Shown here: piece by piece, positions 10,187-18,946 of the stretch
Position numbering within the stretch: position 1 is the first letter of the stretch
Layout: the number at the start of each line of letters is the position of its first letter
Assembly: GCF_012843315.1 (NCBI RefSeq)
Contig: NZ_JABAEX010000005.1
Span: forward strand, 1-64,000
Direction: 5' to 3'
Length of the DNA stretch: 64,000 bases
Origin: Streptococcus sp. WB01_FAA12
GTDB taxonomy: Bacteria > Bacillota > Bacilli > Lactobacillales > Streptococcaceae
Notes under the pieces: model-generated
Databases searched by the model: none
Seen by the model: the letters and a program-made list of their open reading frames with translations, nothing else
What the model was told of the DNA's origin: nothing
Program-made: the position numbers and the translations under genes

Positions 10187-11302
10187 TTAGACATTAAAGC
10201 GGAATTCCATGATATCGCCATCTTGAACGATGTATTCTTTTCCTTCTTCACGCAAGCGCCCAGCTTCTTTTACAGCCTTTTCAGATCCGTATTTCACTAG
10301 ATCCTCATATGACATGGTCACTGCACGGATAAATCCTTTTTCGAAGTCAGAGTGGATTATACCAGCAGCTTGAGGAGCTTTCATTCCACGTTTAAAGGTC
10401 CAAGCACGGACTTCTTTTTCACCAGCTGTAAAGTAAGTTCCAAGTCCAAGCAAGTGGTAGGCCGCTCGAGTCAATTTATCAACTCCTGATTCTGTCAAGC
10501 CAAGTGCTTCAAGAAACTCTTGCTTATCTTCATCATCTAACTCAGAAATTTCTTCCTCAGCACGCGCGGAAATAACGACTACTTCAGCATTCTCTGTCGC
10601 TGCAAATTCACGAATTTGTTTGACATAGTCGATAGAGTCTGGATCTGAAACGACATCTTCATCCACATTAGCAACATAAAGAACTGGTTTAGTGGTCAAA
10701 AGGAAGAGACCTTTGACTACTTTTTGTTCCTCATCTGTGAATTCAATGGTCCGAGCTGATTTTCCATCTTCAAGGACTGGTTTAATCTTTTGAAGAACAT
10801 TAAATTCTGCTACTGATTCCTTATCCTTTTGGGTTCTTGCCATTTTTTCCACACGCGCATAGCGTTTATTAACTGATTCTAAGTCAGCAAGAATCAACTC
10901 TAGGTTAATAGTATCAATATCTGCAAGTGGATCCACAAAGGCGTCTTCACGTCCTTGCTCGCGCATAACATTTTCATCATCAAATGCACGAACTACGTGA
11001 ACAATCGCATCTACTTCACGGATGTTGGCCAAGAATTTATTTCCTAAACCTTCTCCTTTTGATGCTCCTTTTACAATCCCTGCAATATCTGTAAATTCAA
11101 AGGTTGTTGGAACTGTCTTTTTAGGAGTAATCATTTCTGTTAGTTTTTGTAGGCGTTCATCTGGAACTTCCACCATCCCAACGTTTGGATCAATAGTCGC
11201 AAATGGGTAGTTTGCCGCCTCTGCTCCTGCTTTTGTAATTGCATTAAAAAGGGTTGATTTTCCAACGTTTGGCAAACCAACGATACCTGCTGTTAAAGCC
11301 AT
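10187..11302 (-). CDS. ychF: Redox-responsive ATPase/GTPase YchF (OLA1 family)
   Basis: YchF is a ribosome-associated P-loop NTPase that prefers ATP. The 371-residue protein opens with the G1 loop GLPNVGKST (about residues 8-16), then [16 protein letters not shown] (G3 region), and ends in the TGS-type domain (...[22 protein letters not shown], in part). Upstream on the minus strand a TGTTATAAT extended -10-like element suggests its own promoter. Neighbours dnaN-DUF951-ychF-pth are the standard streptococcal order. Confidence 0.97.
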   Translation of the reverse strand: MALTAGIVGLPNVGKSTLFNAITKAGAEAANYPFATIDPNVGMVEVPDERLQKLTEMITPKKTVPTTFEFTDIAGIVKGASKGEGLGNKFLANIREVDAIVHVVRAFDDENVMREQGREDAFVDPLADIDTINLELILADLESVNKRYARVEKMARTQKDKESVAEFNVLQKIKPVLEDGKSARTIEFTDEEQKVVKGLFLLTTKPVLYVANVDEDVVSDPDSIDYVKQIREFAATENAEVVVISARAEEEISELDDEDKQEFLEALGLTESGVDKLTRAAYHLLGLGTYFTAGEKEVRAWTFKRGMKAPQAAGIIHSDFEKGFIRAVTMSYEDLVKYGSEKAVKEAGRLREEGKEYIVQDGDIMEFRFNV

Positions 11303-11386
11303 AGTTTCTCATTCTCCGTTCTCATTTCAATCCCTAACATTATAACACAAAAAGGGAAAACTTGCTAACTCTCTAACTAAGGGTTC

Positions 11387-11581
11387 TTAGTCAATAATCT
11401 TATTCATTTTTCGTTCAAAATCATGGCGACTCATCATGACAAGGTGGTCACAATTACTGCATTTGATTTTGATATCTGCCCCTACACGTGTAATTTCCCA
11501 ACGATTGGCTTTTTTACCAGTTGATTTGATGGTGCAAGCATGTGGTTTTTTCATCTCAACAAAATTTCCAACTTGATACAT
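11387..11581 (-). CDS. DUF951 family zinc-ribbon-like small protein
   Basis: The 64-residue protein starts MYQVGNFVEMKKPHAC and carries CSNCDH near residues 41-46. With the earlier cysteine of PHAC this could form a metal or nucleic-acid-binding ribbon. The family (DUF951, YyzM-like) has no established function but is nearly always next to dnaN and ychF. The start at 11581 is chosen because AAGGAGA stands six bases upstream; an upstream in-frame start lacks a ribosome site and would enter the dnaN terminator region. Confidence 0.88.
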   Translation of the reverse strand: MYQVGNFVEMKKPHACTIKSTGKKANRWEITRVGADIKIKCSNCDHLVMMSRHDFERKMNKIID

Positions 11582-11613
11582 ACTACTCTCCTTTTCTTTT
11601 TTGATTATATCAT

Positions 11614-11642
11614 AAAAGAGGCGAGCTAGGCTCAACCTCTTT
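11614..11642 (-). terminator. Terminator-like hairpin after dnaN
   Basis: An interrupted stem (AAGAGG ... GAGC / GCTC ... CTCTT) followed by TTTTAT on the minus strand lies between dnaN and the DUF951 gene. The internal loop makes it a weak to moderate terminator. Confidence 0.55.
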
Positions 11643-11645
11643 CAC

Positions 11646-12782
11646 TTAATTTGTACGAACTGGTGTGATGAGCTGCATGAAGTCTTCGTCAGTATCTGCT
11701 GGCACAAGAGTGAATGGACGAACAGCTGAGATAAAGCTAATGGTCACTTTTTCGCTATTTAAAGCCTTGAGGGAATCAATCAAGTAAGTCGGGTTGAAAC
11801 TAATGGTCAAATCATCCCCAGTCACCTGATCAGTATCGATTTCTTCGTTTACTTTACCAACCTCAGGAGAATGAACATGGGCGCTAACAACACCACCTTT
11901 AATTTCAAGCTTCACAGTACCATTTTGAGTCGCACTTGATAAGAGACGTGCGCGTTCCATTGATTGACGCAAATTAACAACATCAAAAGTAATTGTAGTG
12001 TTAAAGTCAGTTGGAATCAAACGATCTGTATCAGGATAGTTTCCTTCTAAGAGACGAGTGTAGAAGCTAATATTTTCACTTCTAAAGAGGATTTGATTAT
12101 TGGCAAAGAAAATCTCCACTGTTTCAATATCATCCGTAAAAACAGCTGAAAATTCGCGTAGAGAGCGACTAGGAATCACTACATCAAAATCATCACCATT
12201 TTTTTCAAGAGTCAATTTTTTCTGGCTAAGGCGATGAGAATCTGTCGCAACTGTTTTTAGTTCTTTATTTTGGCTCAATACGAAGTGGACACCTGTTAAG
12301 ATTGGACGACTTTCTTGCGTACTTGCAGCAAAAGCTGTCTCATTGATAATTTTCTTGAGTAGTTTGGTTTCAAGAACCAAAGGTGTGCTTGCTGAAATTT
12401 CTTGAATACGTGGGTACTGTTCGCTATCTTTTCCTTTTAGGGTAATTTCTGATTTGCCACTTGTTAAGACAATTTGTTTTTGTTCAATCTCTTTGAAATC
12501 AAGCGTTACATCTGGAAGACTGGATACAACATTGATAAAGAAAGAGGCTTCAAGAAGAATCGAACCTAAGGAAGTAATCAAAAGACCAGCATCTTCATTC
12601 TTTTGAGAAATGAAATTTTCAATGGAGATTTGACCATTTGATCCAATTAAAGTAATGCCTTCATTGGTAACATCAATTTTAATTGTTGATAAAATTGGAA
12701 TAGCATTTTTGGAGCTAATTGCTCGTTTTGTGGTATTTAAGGCTTGTAGAAATAAATTTTTATTGATTGAAAAATGAATCAT
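11646..12782 (-). CDS. dnaN: DNA polymerase III sliding clamp, beta subunit
   Basis: DnaN is the ring-shaped clamp that tethers the replicative polymerases to DNA. The 378-residue length and the start MIHFSINKNLFLQALN match streptococcal clamps; the C-terminus ends in the usual ...LVPADTDEDFMQLITPVRTN region. An AAGGAGA ribosome site stands before the ATG. It lies downstream of dnaA, separated by a 159-base segment that carries DnaA boxes and is probably part of the origin. Confidence 0.97.
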   Translation of the reverse strand: MIHFSINKNLFLQALNTTKRAISSKNAIPILSTIKIDVTNEGITLIGSNGQISIENFISQKNEDAGLLITSLGSILLEASFFINVVSSLPDVTLDFKEIEQKQIVLTSGKSEITLKGKDSEQYPRIQEISASTPLVLETKLLKKIINETAFAASTQESRPILTGVHFVLSQNKELKTVATDSHRLSQKKLTLEKNGDDFDVVIPSRSLREFSAVFTDDIETVEIFFANNQILFRSENISFYTRLLEGNYPDTDRLIPTDFNTTITFDVVNLRQSMERARLLSSATQNGTVKLEIKGGVVSAHVHSPEVGKVNEEIDTDQVTGDDLTISFNPTYLIDSLKALNSEKVTISFISAVRPFTLVPADTDEDFMQLITPVRTN

Positions 12783-12941
12783 GGATTCTCCTTTATTTAT
12801 TTTTTAGTATTAGAAGGATAATAGAAATAATAGAGTGTGTGAATTCTGTGGAAAACTGATTTCTATTTAGTGACTTCAAGCTTCTTAGCTTGTTTAAAAA
12901 ATGTGGATAAAAAAGATAGAAAAACGAAAGTTATCCACAAA
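12783..12941. other. dnaA-dnaN intergenic origin segment (likely DUE side of oriC)
   Basis: Three DnaA boxes are visible: TTATCCACA at 12931-12939, TGTGGATAA at 12902-12910 and TGTGGAAAA at 12847-12855. Thirteen bases from the last box lies TAATAGAAATAATAG (12819-12833), five consecutive triplets of the form [T/A]A[G/A] in the orientation described for DnaA-trios in Bacillus. The segment is AT-rich. The inference is that strand opening starts here, with the main DnaA-box cluster on the other side of dnaA. Confidence 0.65.
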
Positions 12942-14303
12942 CTACTTAATTTTCTTTTTGATTGCTTCAACTTCTAAGCGTAAATTATCATCTTCGTCAA
13001 TCAAGGATTTAATTTTAGCATGGGCATGAATCACGGTGGTGTGATCCTTTCCTCCGAATTCTTTTCCGATTTTTGGAAGACTATTATCTGTCAGTTCTCT
13101 AGCTAGATACATAGCAACCTGACGCGCCAAAACGATGTTTTGAACTCGTCTCGTACCCTTCATTTCTTTGACACTCACTCCATAAAAATTACCTACTTCA
13201 GTTTGAATTTTGTCAATTGGAATGACTAGCAGTTGGCTAACATCTTGTTTACGTGCTCTGATAGCCTCGGCAGCAATATCAATAGTGATGTCTTTAATCT
13301 TCTTTACTCTGGCAATTAAAGTGATATCGTTAATTGCTCCTTCCAATTCTCGAACATTTGAATCAAATTGGCCAGCCAGATATTCTAGGGTATCACTCTG
13401 GAAATGGTAGTTTAAATGTTCCGTTTTACTTTGAAGAATGGCGATACGTGTCTCAAAGTCAGGAGGGGTGATATTTTGAGTCAATCCCCAGCTAAAGCGC
13501 GTGACAAGTCTTTCTTCAAGTCCTTCTAAATGTTTAGGACTTCGGTCACTAGTCAGAACGATTTGTTTTTGATTGCTATGAAGAGCGTTGAAAGTATTGA
13601 AAAATTCTTCTTGAGTTGCAACCTTTTTGCCACTGAGAGATTGGATATCATCAATCAGTAAGAGATCAAGGCTTCGGTAAGTTTTTTTAAATTTTTCCAT
13701 TTCCCCGAGCCTCAGATGCTCAAGAAAGTCGTTGATAAAACTTTCAGCAGGAATATACTTAACACGAGCTTCAGGAATATTTTTTAGAATTTCATTTCCG
13801 ATAGCATTCAGTAAGTGGGTTTTCCCTAGTCCAGGACCACCATAAATGAAAAGGGGATTATAAGTCAATGCGAGGTCTTCGGAAACAGCCAGAGCAGCAG
13901 ACTTAGCCCAGATATTCCCATCTCCTTGAATAAAGTTATCAAAGGTATATTTTTCCTTCAATCCTGTTTCAGAATATGGAATAGCAAGATTGGCCTGTGA
14001 AGCAACATAATGATTGCTATTTTCAGAATCCATGACATAGGTTGAAGATTCTTCCTCAGGCTTTGTTAAGACAAATTGAGTTTTTATTTCAGTATCATAA
14101 ACTTCAAAACCAGCAGCCACAATGATATCTTTGAGTTGTTTTTTCCAAACCATTTCCATTTCAGGTCTAGGTAAAAAGATAGTAGCTACATTTCCCTCCA
14201 CTTTTATGAGTTCAGCAGGTGTGGCGTAGAAATCGTACATAGAACGTGTCAATCTTTCTTGAGCCAATTCCAAGATTTGATTCCAAAATTGTTTTTCTTT
14301 CAC
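12942..14303 (-). CDS. dnaA: Chromosomal replication initiator DnaA
   Basis: DnaA binds DnaA boxes and opens the origin. The protein is 453 residues from a GTG at 14301-14303 ([10 protein letters not shown]...), the length of pneumococcal DnaA. A TTG one codon upstream, at 14304-14306, is also possible, since the ribosome site AGGAGGGG lies just before both. Domain III shows Walker A GGPGLGKT and Walker B LLLIDDIQ; domain IV has the DNA-binding signature [15 protein letters not shown]. It is flanked on both sides by DnaA boxes. Confidence 0.97.
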   Translation of the reverse strand: MKEKQFWNQILELAQERLTRSMYDFYATPAELIKVEGNVATIFLPRPEMEMVWKKQLKDIIVAAGFEVYDTEIKTQFVLTKPEEESSTYVMDSENSNHYVASQANLAIPYSETGLKEKYTFDNFIQGDGNIWAKSAALAVSEDLALTYNPLFIYGGPGLGKTHLLNAIGNEILKNIPEARVKYIPAESFINDFLEHLRLGEMEKFKKTYRSLDLLLIDDIQSLSGKKVATQEEFFNTFNALHSNQKQIVLTSDRSPKHLEGLEERLVTRFSWGLTQNITPPDFETRIAILQSKTEHLNYHFQSDTLEYLAGQFDSNVRELEGAINDITLIARVKKIKDITIDIAAEAIRARKQDVSQLLVIPIDKIQTEVGNFYGVSVKEMKGTRRVQNIVLARQVAMYLARELTDNSLPKIGKEFGGKDHTTVIHAHAKIKSLIDEDDNLRLEVEAIKKKIK

Positions 14304-14518
14304 CAATTATCCCCTCCTTTGCTATATCTGATGTAAAAAGGTTTACTGTTAGACTTATTTTACCATAGATGCTAGCATTTTTCCACAATCTGTGGAAAAG
14401 AATCCACAATGTTTATATTTTTTATCCACAGGTTGGGGATAAGTGAGGAATTCTTTGAATTCCTTGGTTTTTTGTTATAAAAAATAGTGGATAAATTTGT
14501 GAGTTGAAAAAATAAAAG
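14304..14518. other. oriC DnaA-box cluster upstream of dnaA
   Basis: Within about 120 bases are TTTTCCACA (14379-14387), TGTGGAAAA (14391-14399), GAATCCACA (14400-14408), TTATCCACA (14422-14430, perfect), TGGGGATAA (14434-14442) and AGTGGATAA (14486-14494). Some are one base off consensus. The dnaA promoter must also lie here, so DnaA probably regulates its own gene. A switch in strand preference of the genes at 14-17 kb fits an origin. Confidence 0.85.
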
Positions 14519-14540
14519 AACAGCCTTATTTCAGGCTGTT
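14519..14540 (-). terminator. Terminator overlapping the end of parB
   Basis: AACAGCCT / AGGCTGTT form an 8-bp stem that includes the last codons and stop of parB, followed on the minus strand by CTTTTATTTTTT. It shields oriC from transcription entering from parB. Confidence 0.8.
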
Positions 14541-15284
14541 GATAATTCTGTCATATTCTTCTTGGCTTGAAAAAGAAATAATAACCTTTCCAGTATCTTT
14601 TTTAGAAAGTTTAATTTCTACATTTAATCCAAGTAGTTTTTTTAATTTATCTTCCTCATCTTTGATGAAAGAATCATTTTTTTTCTGCTTCTTTTGTTTT
14701 TTCTCTGTCAGCAGTGTTTCTAACTTTCTCACAGAGATGTCTTCATTTTTAATTAGTTGAAAAAAATAGTCTTGTTGCTCTTTATCCAAACCAACTAGTG
14801 AACGTGCATGAGCTTGAGAAATTTTTCCATTTTCTACTTCAGATAAGATGTGCTCTGGTAGGGAAAGCAAACGAATAAAATTAGTGATATAAGGACGAGA
14901 TTTTCCCATTTTATCCGCTATCTCAGTGTGAGTAAATCCTTTTTCTACCAAAGATTCGTAGGCGCGTGCCTCTTCAACCGGATTCAAGTTTTCTCTCTGT
15001 AAATTCTCAATGATAGACTGAATCATCATTTCCTGATCTGAGAGGTGTTTCACAACGGCTGGAATAGAAGTCAGACCAGCCAAGAGAGAAGCCCGATATC
15101 GTCTCTCTCCTGCAAGGATTTCATAACCAATTACAGGAGATTGACGAACGATGATGGGTTGGATGACCCCATTTTCTTTGATTGACTCAGTCAATTCCCT
15201 TAGTTTATCTGCATTAAATTCTTTTCGAGGTTGATAGGGATTTTTTTGTATTTCCGAGATAGAAATCATTTCAAATTTTTCCAT
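14526..15284 (-). CDS. parB: Chromosome-partitioning protein ParB (Spo0J)
   Basis: ParB binds parS sites near the origin, spreads along DNA as a CTP-dependent clamp and loads SMC condensin. The 252-residue protein has the N-terminal CTP-binding motifs (GERRYRASLLAG), a central helix-turn-helix (THTEIADKMGKSRPYITNFI region) and a lysine-rich linker before the dimer domain. No parA lies beside it, as in pneumococcus. Two perfect parS palindromes are in this window at 24871 and 36076. Confidence 0.96.
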   Translation of the reverse strand: MEKFEMISISEIQKNPYQPRKEFNADKLRELTESIKENGVIQPIIVRQSPVIGYEILAGERRYRASLLAGLTSIPAVVKHLSDQEMMIQSIIENLQRENLNPVEEARAYESLVEKGFTHTEIADKMGKSRPYITNFIRLLSLPEHILSEVENGKISQAHARSLVGLDKEQQDYFFQLIKNEDISVRKLETLLTEKKQKKQKKNDSFIKDEEDKLKKLLGLNVEIKLSKKDTGKVIISFSSQEEYDRIINSLK

Positions 15285-15313
15285 GATTCTACACTAACAT
15301 ATCTTTTATTATA

Positions 15314-15331
15314 TGTAAAGTTTTCTTTACA
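15314..15331. repeat. Short perfect inverted repeat between htrA and parB
   Basis: TGTAAAG and CTTTACA flank TTTT. It lies between the htrA stop and the parB start on the minus strand. It could be a weak hairpin or a regulator site; it lacks a good T-run, so I do not call it a terminator. Confidence 0.4.
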
Positions 15332-15341
15332 CTGATGTCAA

Positions 15342-16532
15342 TTAAGATTCTAAATCACTTGTACTTTTATCTAGTTTAACAGTTGTAGTCTCCTCTTTCC
15401 CATTTCGATAGTAGGTGATTTTAATGGTGTCTCCGATAGAATGGTTGTAAAGAGCACTCTGTAAATCTGTTGACGAAGAAATATCCTTGTCGTCAACTTT
15501 GGTAATAACGTCGTATTTTTCAAGGTGACCAGATGCAGGCATATTACTTTGAACAGATTTTACCACTACACCAGAAGTTACGCTACTTGGAATATTGAGT
15601 TTTCTAAGATCACTAGCTCCGATATTAGCTAAATTAACCATTTGAATTCCAAGAGCAGGGCGAGTCACTTTACCGTCACTTTCAAGCTGTTTAATAATAT
15701 TTTGAGCATCATTTGATGGGATTGCAAAACCAAGACCTTCGACAGAGGTTCCACCATTACTTGCAATTTTACTTGATGTAATCCCGATAACTTGGCCTTG
15801 AATGTTTATAAGTGGACCACCAGAGTTACCAGGGTTAATGGCAGTATCTGTCTGAATAGCTTTTGTAGAAATGGTTTGACCATCTTGAGATTTTAGAGAG
15901 ACATTTCGATTGAGACTTGAAATGATTCCTTGGGTAACTGTATTGGCATATTCGGATCCTAGAGGACTACCAATTGCGATTGCAGTCTCACCAACATTTA
16001 GTTTGCTAGAATCTCCAAATTCTGCTACGGTTGTGACTTTTTCTGAAGAAATTTTTACGACAGCAATATCAGAGAACGTATCAGAACCGACAATTTCACC
16101 AGGAACTTTTGTACCGTCTGCTAAACGGATATCAACTTTTGAAGCTCCTTTAATAACGTGGGTATTTGTCACAAGATAGGCATCTTTCCCATTCTTTTTG
16201 TAAATAACACCGGAACCTTCACTTGCTACTTGCTGAGAGTCGGTATCCGTATCTGTCTCGTCATTTCCAAAAACACTATTTTGCCGATTTGCTGAATAAG
16301 TGATGACCGATACAACGGCATCTTTTACCTTGTTAACGGCCTGAGTTGTTGCATTTTCATTTTTGTAGGAAGTCTGAGTAACAGTGTTTGTAGTGTTATT
16401 TGCGGCTTGACTTACTTGTTTTTGATAAAGTTGCAGTGTCACAAAACTTCCCAGGGTACCACTCAAAAATCCTATCAGAATGATGATAAGAAAGGCAACT
16501 CCTTTTTTGTAAAATTTTTGTAAGTGTTTCAT
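15342..16532 (-). CDS. htrA: Serine protease HtrA (DegP/DegQ family)
   Basis: HtrA is a surface-anchored protease and quality-control factor that, in pneumococcus, degrades misfolded exported proteins and CSP and so dampens competence. The 396-residue protein has an N-terminal membrane anchor (about residues 10-34), a trypsin-like domain with H125 (THVIKG), D155 (SDIAVV) and S237 (GNSGGP), and a C-terminal PDZ domain. Upstream is a CiaR-type repeat with a well-placed -10. It is transcribed toward parB. Confidence 0.96.
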   Translation of the reverse strand: MKHLQKFYKKGVAFLIIILIGFLSGTLGSFVTLQLYQKQVSQAANNTTNTVTQTSYKNENATTQAVNKVKDAVVSVITYSANRQNSVFGNDETDTDTDSQQVASEGSGVIYKKNGKDAYLVTNTHVIKGASKVDIRLADGTKVPGEIVGSDTFSDIAVVKISSEKVTTVAEFGDSSKLNVGETAIAIGSPLGSEYANTVTQGIISSLNRNVSLKSQDGQTISTKAIQTDTAINPGNSGGPLINIQGQVIGITSSKIASNGGTSVEGLGFAIPSNDAQNIIKQLESDGKVTRPALGIQMVNLANIGASDLRKLNIPSSVTSGVVVKSVQSNMPASGHLEKYDVITKVDDKDISSSTDLQSALYNHSIGDTIKITYYRNGKEETTTVKLDKSTSDLES

Positions 16533-16564
16533 AAACGCCTCCGTTTGTTTTTTTATTTGATTAA

Positions 16565-16597
16565 AGTATAAATCTATTAACTTAATTCAAGCTTAAA
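16565..16597 (-). promoter_or_regulatory. CiaR-type box and promoter of htrA
   Basis: On the minus strand TTTAAG-CTTGA-ATTAAG (16597-16581) matches the CiaR direct repeat TTTAAG-N5-TTTAAG except for one base. A TATACT -10 (16570-16565) follows ten bases later, the usual arrangement for CiaR-activated promoters. htrA is a known CiaRH target in pneumococcus. Confidence 0.8.
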
Positions 16598-16617
16598 GGT
16601 AGAAGTTTTACACAAGT

Positions 16618-16626
16618 TGTGGATAA
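16618..16626. promoter_or_regulatory. DnaA box in the htrA-rlmH intergenic region
   Basis: TGTGGATAA is a perfect DnaA box on one strand. A second sequence, TGTGAATAA at 16671-16679, is one base off. They lie about 2.2 kb from dnaA, between the divergent htrA and rlmH promoters. Confidence 0.55.
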
Positions 16627-16681
16627 CTTACGTTATTCTGTGAATTTGCTTGTTTTCCTATATAATTTTTTGTGAATAAGA

Positions 16682-16710
16682 TGTGAAATGAAGTGTGAAT
16701 ATGTTAGAAT
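16682..16710 (+). promoter_or_regulatory. rlmH promoter with -10 six bases before the ATG
   Basis: TGTGAA (16682-16687), a 17-base spacer, then an extended -10 TGTTAGAAT whose hexamer is 16705-16710. The start codon is at 16717, so transcription should begin at or next to the A of the ATG. Confidence 0.6.
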
Positions 16711-16716
16711 AGAAGA

Positions 16717-17196
16717 ATGAAAATAAAAATTGTAACAGTTGGAAAACTGAAGGAAAAATACCTTAAAGATGGTATTGCTGAATATACTAAACGAATTTCA
16801 CGTTTCGCCACTGTAGAAATCATTGAGCTAGCTGATGAAAAAACTCCAGATAAGGCAAGTGAGTCAGAAAATCACAAAATATTAGAAATAGAGGGAAATC
16901 GAATTCTTTCTAAAGTTGGAGAAAGAGATTTTGTTGTTGTGTTGGCAATTGAAGGAAAAACTCTCTCTTCAGAAGAATTCAGTAAACAGCTGGAACAGGC
17001 TTCTATAAAGGGATTTTCTACCCTTACATTTATTATTGGTGGAAGTCTTGGACTATCCCCTTCTGTGAAGCATCGAGCTAATCTCTCTGTTAGTTTTGGG
17101 CGTTTAACTTTACCACATCAGTTAATGAGATTAGTCCTTGTTGAACAAATTTATCGTGCTTTTACGATTCAGCAGGGTTCTCCTTATCACAAATAG
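16717..17196 (+). CDS. rlmH: 23S rRNA pseudouridine-1915 N3-methyltransferase RlmH
   Basis: RlmH methylates the pseudouridine at 1915 in helix 69 of 23S rRNA on the 70S ribosome. The 159-residue length and SPOUT-fold motifs ([10 protein letters not shown] and the [20 protein letters not shown] stretch in two parts) are diagnostic. Older names are ybeA, orfX and, in pneumococcus, spoU. There is no clear ribosome site; the -10 lies six bases upstream, so the mRNA is probably leaderless. It is the first gene on the right-hand replichore. Confidence 0.96.
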   Translation: MKIKIVTVGKLKEKYLKDGIAEYTKRISRFATVEIIELADEKTPDKASESENHKILEIEGNRILSKVGERDFVVVLAIEGKTLSSEEFSKQLEQASIKGFSTLTFIIGGSLGLSPSVKHRANLSVSFGRLTLPHQLMRLVLVEQIYRAFTIQQGSPYHK

Positions 17197-17239
17197 AATA
17201 TTGACTTACTTCTTGTTTTTTGATAGAATGGTCATGTTA

Positions 17240-17313
17240 GGTCTCATAGCTCAGCTGGATAGAGCATTCGCCTTCTAAGCGAACGGTCGCAGGTTCGAAT
17301 CCTGCTGGGATCA
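17240..17313 (+). tRNA. tRNA-Arg (anticodon TCT)
   Basis: A 74-base cloverleaf: the acceptor stem GGTCTCA pairs fully with TGGGATC including G-U pairs, the anticodon arm is TTCGC-CTTCTAA-GCGAA, and the T-arm is GCAGG-TTCGAAT-CCTGC. CCA is not encoded. A promoter TTGACT (17201-17206) with a 17-base spacer and TAGAAT (17224-17229) stands just upstream. The same tRNA precedes comC in pneumococcus. Confidence 0.95.
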
Positions 17314-17324
17314 GTACATTAGAT

Positions 17325-17353
17325 AAAAAGCTGGGATTACTCCCAGCTTTTTT
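17325..17353 (+). terminator. Terminator after tRNA-Arg
   Basis: AAAAAGCTGGGA and TCCCAGCTTTTT form a strong stem with a 4-base loop and T-run. It insulates comC from tRNA transcription. Confidence 0.85.
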
Positions 17354-17364
17354 CTTAAAAAAGT

Positions 17365-17394
17365 GCATTTCAGGTACAAAACAGTGCAGTTGAG
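17365..17394 (+). promoter_or_regulatory. ComE binding site of comCDE
   Basis: GCATTTCAG (17365-17373) and GCAGTTGAG (17386-17394) are separated by 12 bases, matching the ComE direct repeat. The -10 TATAAT is at 17426-17431. Phosphorylated ComE binds here and drives the positive feedback of competence. Confidence 0.9.
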
Positions 17395-17478
17395 AAGAAA
17401 TTTTTCTTACATGGTCTTCATTTTGTATAATAGGTGTGTAAGTTAACTTACAAGAAAAACAATACAGGAGATTTTACT

Positions 17479-17604
17479 ATGAAAAACACAATTAAATTGG
17501 AACAGTTTAAAGAAGTAACAGAGGCAGAATTGCAGGAGATTCGGGGTGGGGAATGGAGAATTCCAGACGTAATACGTAGTCTTCTTTTTCAAAAAAGAAA
17601 ATAA
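17479..17604 (+). CDS. comC: Competence-stimulating peptide precursor ComC
   Basis: A 41-residue double-glycine prepeptide. The leader of 24 residues begins MKNTIKLEQF and ends QEIRGG; cleavage by ComAB would release the 17-residue pheromone EWRIPDVIRSLLFQKRK. It keeps the E-x-R start and basic end of mitis-group CSPs but differs from pneumococcal CSP-1 and CSP-2. ACAGGAG stands eight bases before the ATG. comD follows after 22 bases. The call is strong from leader, position and the ComE site; I do not recall this exact pherotype. Confidence 0.95.
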   Translation: MKNTIKLEQFKEVTEAELQEIRGGEWRIPDVIRSLLFQKRK

Positions 17605-17626
17605 TTAAAAATTAGGGTAGGAAATA

Positions 17627-18946
17627 ATGAATTTATTCGGATTGGCAATAGTTATTCTAGGTCTTTTTATTCTTAGCAGAAGTTATGAATGGATTTGTAA
17701 AACAACTATAAAAGAATTATATGTGTTCAGTATTTGGCTATTTATATTACAGTTAGTAGTTGAATTTTTCTTTTATTTTGTATCTTTACATGGATTAGGG
17801 GGAGAGAAATTTTTATTCCCTTTAGTGATATATGGTTATTTAAGAGGATTAAAGAAATATGATAAGTATAAAGGAATTTTTATTAGTTTATTAATTTCTC
17901 TTTTATATCACACTACCCATACATTCATATCGGTAACTTTATCCTCTATAACAGGAGATCAATTAGCATTACAACATGAAGATCTTTTCTTTTTGGTAGT
18001 TTTGTTATTAACCTATTTTATAATTAAAAAAATTATCACCTATTTCAACCTAGAACTTAAATATTTTGACAAAGACTATCTCTATTCTTTTTTGAAAAAA
18101 GTACTATATGCATTTATCTTCCTACATATCGTCTCTTTTATTTCAGATATCGTGAGTACTATTTCTCATTTAAATAGTTTTGGAAGTATTTTATCATCCG
18201 TAGTTTTTGTTGGACTCCTTTTAACCTTCTTTGCAATGAACTCTTACAAGGTTCAAGTTGAAAAAGACATTGCTTTGAAGCAGAAAAAATTTGAACAAAA
18301 ACATTTACAAACCTATACAGATGAAATTGTTGGATTGTATAATGAAATTCGAGGATTTCGTCATGACTATGCAGGTATGCTTGTCAGCATGCAAATGGCA
18401 ATTGACAGTGGAGATTTACAAGAAATTGACAGGATTTATAAGGAAGTCCTAGTCAAAGCAAATCAAAAATTGCGATCAGATAAGTATACTTACTTTGATT
18501 TAAACAATATAGCAGATTCTGCCTTACGAAGTTTGATTGCTCAATCAATCGTATATGCACGAAATAATGATGTAGAGTTTACATTGGAAGTAAAGGATGT
18601 TATTACTAGATTGTCAATAGATTTACTTGATCTTGTTCGCATCATGAGTATTCTCTTAAACAATGCTGTTGAAGGTGCTGCAGATAGTTACTTGAAACAA
18701 ATGGAAGTTGCAGTCATTAAAATGGATTTTGAAACAGTTATAGTCATCCAGAATTCATGTAAAATTACTATGACGCCTTCAGAGGACCTATTTGCTTTAG
18801 GTTTCTCTACCAAGGGAAGAAATAGAGGTCTCGGACTTAATAGTGTCAAAGAGATTTTAGATAAGTATGACAACATTATTTTGGAAACAGAGATGGAAGA
18901 CAGCACATTTAGACAAATTATTAGATTTAAGAGGGAATTTGAATGA
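17627..18946 (+). CDS. comD: Competence pheromone receptor histidine kinase ComD
   Basis: ComD senses CSP and phosphorylates ComE. The 439-residue protein has a polytopic N-terminal half with about six hydrophobic segments (residues 1-203), which sets pheromone specificity, then an HPK10-type kinase domain. The phospho-acceptor histidine is in GFRHDYAGM, about residue 246, and the ATP-binding region includes FSTKGRNRGLGL near the C-terminus. A TAGGA-like ribosome site precedes the ATG. Its end overlaps comE by four bases (ATGA). Confidence 0.96.
   Translation: MNLFGLAIVILGLFILSRSYEWICKTTIKELYVFSIWLFILQLVVEFFFYFVSLHGLGGEKFLFPLVIYGYLRGLKKYDKYKGIFISLLISLLYHTTHTFISVTLSSITGDQLALQHEDLFFLVVLLLTYFIIKKIITYFNLELKYFDKDYLYSFLKKVLYAFIFLHIVSFISDIVSTISHLNSFGSILSSVVFVGLLLTFFAMNSYKVQVEKDIALKQKKFEQKHLQTYTDEIVGLYNEIRGFRHDYAGMLVSMQMAIDSGDLQEIDRIYKEVLVKANQKLRSDKYTYFDLNNIADSALRSLIAQSIVYARNNDVEFTLEVKDVITRLSIDLLDLVRIMSILLNNAVEGAADSYLKQMEVAVIKMDFETVIVIQNSCKITMTPSEDLFALGFSTKGRNRGLGLNSVKEILDKYDNIILETEMEDSTFRQIIRFKREFE

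Noticed and set aside
11484..11493. TACACGTGTA palindrome in the DUF951 gene as parS
   Set aside because: It shares only CACGTG with parS; the GTTT and AAAC arms are absent.
17240..17313. tRNA-Arg as an integration site of a mobile element
   Set aside because: No integrase gene, no repeated tRNA 3' end and no foreign DNA follow; comCDE is directly downstream as in relatives.
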